Of a stretch of 7,751 bases of DNA, positions 5,709 to 7,751 are shown in pieces. The stretch is from Spirochaetota bacterium. GTDB taxonomy: Bacteria; Spirochaetota; Spirochaetia; Treponematales; Rectinemataceae. The stretch covers positions 1 through 7,751 of the forward strand of contig JAEZSM010000041.1 of the NCBI GenBank assembly GCA_023421875.1, read 5' to 3'. A program made the position numbers and the translations under genes. The notes beneath the pieces are model-generated. The model was not told the DNA's origin and made no database searches. It was given only the letters and a program-made list of their open reading frames with translations. Position 1 is the stretch's first letter. Each line of letters opens with the position of its first letter.

Positions 5709-6731
5709 GTGAGAGCTTACAAGAAAATTGTCATGGGCTTTACCCTGTTTTTTATTGTCGCCGGCATGGCGTCCTGCCAAGGGGCGGATCGGCCTGAGGG
5801 CATGTACGCGGTATTTGAGACCACCAAAGGAAAAATCGTCGCCGCGCTGGAGTTTGAAAAAGCGCCCATGACTGTGGGCAATTTCGTCGGCCTGGCCGAG
5901 GGCAAGCTGGACGCCGCCCAGGGCAAGCCCTTCTATAACGGAACCGTCTTTCACCGGGTAGAGCCGGGTTTTGTGATCCAGGGAGGCGACCCCAAGGGCG
6001 ACGGCACCGGCGGTCCTGGCTATCGTTTCCCCGATGAGTTCAGCCCCGATCTAAAGCACGACGGAGCGGGAATACTTTCTATGGCCAACGCAGGCCCCAA
6101 CACCAACGGCAGTCAGTTCTTCATCACCCTGGGAGCCGCCGCCTGGCTGGACGGTATGCATTCTGTCTTCGGCAAGGTGGTAGAGGGGCAGAACGTGGCG
6201 TCCGCCATCACCGCAGGCGATGAGATCAAGAGCCTGAAAATCGAACGGATCGGCAGCGCGGCCAAGAATTTCGACGCTTCGCAAAAAGCCTGGGACGAGC
6301 GGTTGAGCGCCGCCTACGCGGCACTTCGTGCCGCCGCCCAGGCCAAGCGCCAGGCTGACAGGGAAACCATACAGAAAACCTGGCCCGAAGCCATTGAAGA
6401 CGAGCATGGAATATTCCAGAAAGTAGTACGCAAGGGCTTTGGAGATATGCCAGCCAAAGGCGACACCGTGTCGGTCATCTACAAGGGAATGCTCCTGGAC
6501 GGCACAGTTTTCGACCAGTCGGCGCTCTCGGGAGGCCCCCTCACCTTCACAATCGGCACCGGGGAGATAATCGACGGCTGGGACAAGGTGGTCTCGTCGA
6601 TGCGCAAGGGAGAAAAGCGCATTGCGATCATTCCGCCCGAACTCGCCTACGGCTCTTCCGGCATCAGCGGCGTCATACCGGCCGACGCTTTTCTTGTCTT
6701 CGAGATGGAGCTCACGGCAATACAGAAATAA
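5709..6731 (+). CDS. Lipoprotein cyclophilin-FKBP dual-domain peptidyl-prolyl isomerase
   Basis: The 340-residue protein joins two unrelated prolyl cis-trans isomerase folds. Residues 1-23 form a signal peptide (positively charged VRAYKK, hydrophobic core, MAS-Cys23 lipobox), so it is probably a membrane-anchored lipoprotein facing the periplasm. Residues 33-182 are a cyclophilin domain: FHRVEPGFVIQGGD (81-94, catalytic-type Arg83), NGSQFFITLG (133-142), and WLDGMHSVFGKVVEG (146-160) with the Trp and His of the cyclosporin-binding pocket. Residues 186-245 are a charged, Ala-rich helical linker. Residues 250-340 are an FKBP domain with Y258, D269, W291 (GWDKVV) and Y314 (ELAYG), so both active sites look intact. 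Fusions of this order are known as dual-family immunophilins, reported as I recall from Treponema. It probably assists folding of envelope proteins. The divergent deaminase shares the 111-bp upstream region. Confidence 0.95.
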   Translation: MRAYKKIVMGFTLFFIVAGMASCQGADRPEGMYAVFETTKGKIVAALEFEKAPMTVGNFVGLAEGKLDAAQGKPFYNGTVFHRVEPGFVIQGGDPKGDGTGGPGYRFPDEFSPDLKHDGAGILSMANAGPNTNGSQFFITLGAAAWLDGMHSVFGKVVEGQNVASAITAGDEIKSLKIERIGSAAKNFDASQKAWDERLSAAYAALRAAAQAKRQADRETIQKTWPEAIEDEHGIFQKVVRKGFGDMPAKGDTVSVIYKGMLLDGTVFDQSALSGGPLTFTIGTGEIIDGWDKVVSSMRKGEKRIAIIPPELAYGSSGISGVIPADAFLVFEMELTAIQK

Positions 6732-6732
6732 G

Positions 6733-6740
6733 TTTTTTTT
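6733..6740 (+). other. T8 tract directly after the isomerase stop codon
   Basis: Eight T residues begin 1 bp after the TAA. There is no GC-rich hairpin immediately before them, so this is not a standard intrinsic terminator, although it may pause or help end transcription. Confidence 0.4.
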
Positions 6741-6850
6741 CTCTAAACTTTCCAGACTTGGAGATATTGGAGAAATTCAGCATTTCATCGGAATGCCAGA
6801 TATTTGGATCGCAGTTTAGAGAGATTGGAGAATTTCAACATTCTTCGATC
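6740..6850 (+). repeat. Intergenic repeat and hairpin cluster
   Basis: Two related copies (6761-6784 and 6819-6842) match at 21 of 24 positions around the core ATTGGAGAA, and a third shorter relative (AGATATTTGGA) lies at 6798-6808. A 10-bp perfect inverted repeat, TCTCTAAACT (6740-6749) with AGTTTAGAGA (6813-6822), encloses a hairpin GCATTTC/GGAATGC (6780-6796, one G-T pair). A second hairpin of 11 pairs with two G-T wobbles (6823-6833 with 6840-6850) follows immediately. The stretch is AT-richer than the genes and has no plausible ORF. It could be a structured 3' UTR, a small RNA or a degenerate mobile repeat; sequence alone does not decide. Confidence 0.55.
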
Positions 6851-6880
6851 CACGCTGGGGTAAATTCCCTCCAATAAAAC

Positions 6881-6915
6881 CCTCGATTTTAGGATGAAGA
6901 TAAAATCATCCGAGG
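6881..6915 (+). promoter_or_regulatory. Alternative hairpins upstream of the exported-protein gene
   Basis: CCTCG (6881-6885) pairs with CGAGG (6911-6915), and ATTTTA (6886-6891) with TAAAAT (6901-6906), giving one long stem with a 4-nt bulge. The competing stem GGATG (6892-6896) with CATCC (6907-6911) uses overlapping bases. Such exclusive pairings occur in attenuators, but no terminator U-run or leader peptide is visible. The whole element lies before the likely -10, so it may instead be a DNA operator. Confidence 0.35.
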
Positions 6916-6924
6916 CTGTCCGGG

Positions 6925-6930
6925 TAGAAT
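6925..6930 (+). promoter_or_regulatory. Candidate -10 element for the exported-protein gene
   Basis: TAGAAT matches 5 of 6 bases of the sigma-70 -10 and lies 23 bp before ATG 6954. No convincing -35 is present at 16-18 bp, so an activator or a different sigma factor may be needed. Confidence 0.3.
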
Positions 6931-6953
6931 GATACCTACAAGGGACTGCGCGG

Positions 6954-7541
6954 ATGAAACTTAAGCGATTTCTGGCCTTAGGCCCTCTTCTCTTTCTCAC
7001 GCTCGGGGTTTTTGTGCATTCCGTGCAAGCCCAGGCAAAAAACAACAGTCAATCCATAACCATACAGATTGTGGCCTATGTTCCCCCGACACTTCGCCTG
7101 GATCTCGACTTTTCCCGGGACGGCAGTTTGCAGCTGAGCGGAAAGGTCAGAGGAGAAGAATCGCCCGATAGTCGGGGTTCGCAGGCTTTTTTGCAGGACG
7201 CGGCCGGACATTCCGTTTTCGACATCAGTTCCGGCGCCACGATACCTATCGGCAATGCATCACTCTTCTCCAACCTCCCCGGCTTTTACTCGATTGTCGT
7301 ATTCTCCGCCAACGGAGGATTCCTGCGGAGCAGAACGTCGGAGAGCGACGTTCTGATTCCCTATCAGCTCATGCTCGGCGACAGACTCAGTTCTGCCCGG
7401 CAAGGAAGCTTCAGCTTTGCCCTCGGGGGCAAGGCTGGGAAGAACAGTCCCGATTTTCCGGTGGCACTGAGTATCGGCGAATTCCAGGCAGCGCAGGGCG
7501 ATTATTCAGACAGCCTGAGCTTTTCCGTAATCGCAGGCTGA
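6954..7541 (+). CDS. Exported protein of unknown function, probable beta-sandwich
   Basis: I do not recognise a specific family with confidence. The 195-residue product has a Sec signal peptide: MKLKR, a hydrophobic core at about 6-24, and likely cleavage after VQA26 or AQA28, with no lipobox. The mature part has no cysteine and is rich in Ser, Gly and alternating hydrophobic residues. The pattern ITIQIVAYVPPTLRLDLDFS near the N terminus, YSIVVFSANGGFLR in the middle and GDYSDSLSFSVIAG at the end recalls small secreted beta-sandwich proteins of the spore-coat-U/CsuA or DUF4402 type; this is a resemblance only. A weak ribosome-binding site AAGGGA (6940-6945) precedes the ATG by 8 bp. It lies alone between a structured gap and an independently promoted gene, so it is probably monocistronic. 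A strong 10-bp inverted repeat sits in the coding region at 7331-7355. Confidence 0.85.
   Translation: MKLKRFLALGPLLFLTLGVFVHSVQAQAKNNSQSITIQIVAYVPPTLRLDLDFSRDGSLQLSGKVRGEESPDSRGSQAFLQDAAGHSVFDISSGATIPIGNASLFSNLPGFYSIVVFSANGGFLRSRTSESDVLIPYQLMLGDRLSSARQGSFSFALGGKAGKNSPDFPVALSIGEFQAAQGDYSDSLSFSVIAG
7331..7355 (+). repeat. Perfect 10-bp inverted repeat inside the exported-protein gene
   Basis: CAGAACGTCG (7331-7340) and CGACGTTCTG (7346-7355) are exact reverse complements separated by GAGAG. They would form a stable 10-bp stem with a 5-nt loop in mRNA or single-stranded DNA. The stretch encodes SRTSESDV in frame, so the repeat does not disturb the protein. Confidence 0.7.
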
Positions 7542-7581
7542 GCGCCACCACGAATTATTGCCATTCAAAATCCCATCCTCA

Positions 7582-7610
7582 TTGGCGTAGCGGCGTTATT
7601 TTGGTATGTT
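7582..7610 (+). promoter_or_regulatory. Putative promoter of the OsmC-family gene
   Basis: TTGGCG (7582-7587, 4 of 6) is exactly 17 bp from TATGTT (7605-7610, 4 of 6), and TGG directly precedes the -10, making it an extended -10 promoter. The predicted start is near 7617, giving a leader of about 40 nt. Confidence 0.55.
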
Positions 7611-7642
7611 TAAAGCTATGCCGAGCCTAAATGCCGGCTTTA
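7611..7642 (+). promoter_or_regulatory. Possible leader hairpin of the OsmC-family gene
   Basis: TAAAGC (7611-7616) and GCTTTA (7637-7642) are perfect complements around an internal GC-rich segment that can itself pair (AGCC 7624-7627 with GGCT 7636-7639, mutually exclusive with the outer stem). The structure ends 2 bp before the ribosome-binding site GGAGG (7645-7649). If transcription starts near 7617, the left arm would be outside the mRNA, so the role is uncertain. Confidence 0.25.
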
Positions 7643-7655
7643 CGGGAGGTTGGAT

Positions 7656-7751
7656 ATGAGTTACAGCATGACTACGACATGGAAGGGCGACATGGCCTTC
7701 GAGGCAAATCTCGACGGCCACACGATACGCATGGATGCGGCCAAGGACAAC
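7656..7751 (+). CDS. OsmC/Ohr-family peroxidase, 5' part only
   Basis: Only the first 32 codons are present; the gene runs off the window end. The N terminus, with MTTTWKGDMAFEANLDGH and then IRMDAAKDN, matches the opening beta-strands of OsmC-family proteins, which reduce organic peroxides using two reactive cysteines. Those cysteines lie beyond the window, so catalytic competence and the choice between OsmC, Ohr and YhfA-type subfamilies cannot be judged. The ATG at 7656 is supported by GGAGG (7645-7649) with a 6-bp spacer and by its own extended -10 promoter, so it is probably transcribed separately from the exported-protein gene. Confidence 0.82.
   Translation, partial: MSYSMTTTWKGDMAFEANLDGHTIRMDAAKDN

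Noticed and set aside
5598..5954. 119-residue N-terminal extension of the deaminase
   Set aside because: It overlaps the signal peptide and cyclophilin coding region on the other strand and has no family similarity.
7542..7581. Terminator after the exported-protein gene
   Set aside because: CGCCA (7543-7547) and TGGCG (7583-7587) pair only over 35 nt and no T-run follows; the second arm also overlaps the -35 of the next promoter.

Overview
The window most likely comes from a free-living or host-associated anaerobic spirochaete (Treponema/Spirochaeta-like), of moderately high GC. This is inferred from three things: a lipoprotein that fuses a cyclophilin to an FKBP, a domain order I recall from Treponema; an RseC-type redox membrane protein together with a TIGR00282/YmdB-like protein; and a signal-peptide and lipobox style typical of spirochaetes. 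No single marker proves the assignment.

Layout. (1) 76-3781, plus strand: a two-gene polyphosphate operon. A Ppx/GppA-family phosphatase with a C-terminal HD domain is followed 7 bp later by polyphosphate kinase 1 (ppk1). One enzyme should make polyphosphate and the other degrade it (or pppGpp). (2) 3847-5597, minus strand, convergent with ppk1: a dCMP/deoxycytidylate deaminase, then a TIGR00282/YmdB-family phosphoesterase homologue whose metal-binding residues are mostly replaced, then a small RseC-like membrane protein that starts inside the end of the YmdB-like gene (32-bp overlap). (3) 5709-6731, plus strand, divergent from the deaminase: the cyclophilin-FKBP prolyl isomerase lipoprotein. 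(4) 6732-6953: a 222-bp AT-richer gap with direct repeats and several potential RNA hairpins. (5) 6954-7541: an exported, cysteine-free protein of unknown function, probably a beta-sandwich. (6) 7656 to the end: the first 32 codons of an OsmC/Ohr-family peroxidase, behind a good promoter and ribosome-binding site.

The genes are mainly housekeeping or stress related: polyphosphate storage, nucleotide salvage, envelope protein folding, redox and peroxide defence. No mobile element, CRISPR array or RNA gene was found. The points most worth a second look are the degenerate active site of the YmdB-like protein and its coupling to the RseC-like protein, the paired Asp-to-Glu changes in the Ppx phosphate-binding motifs, the poly-C tracts in ppk1, the structured repeat region at 6740-6915, and two minus-strand genes that look leaderless.
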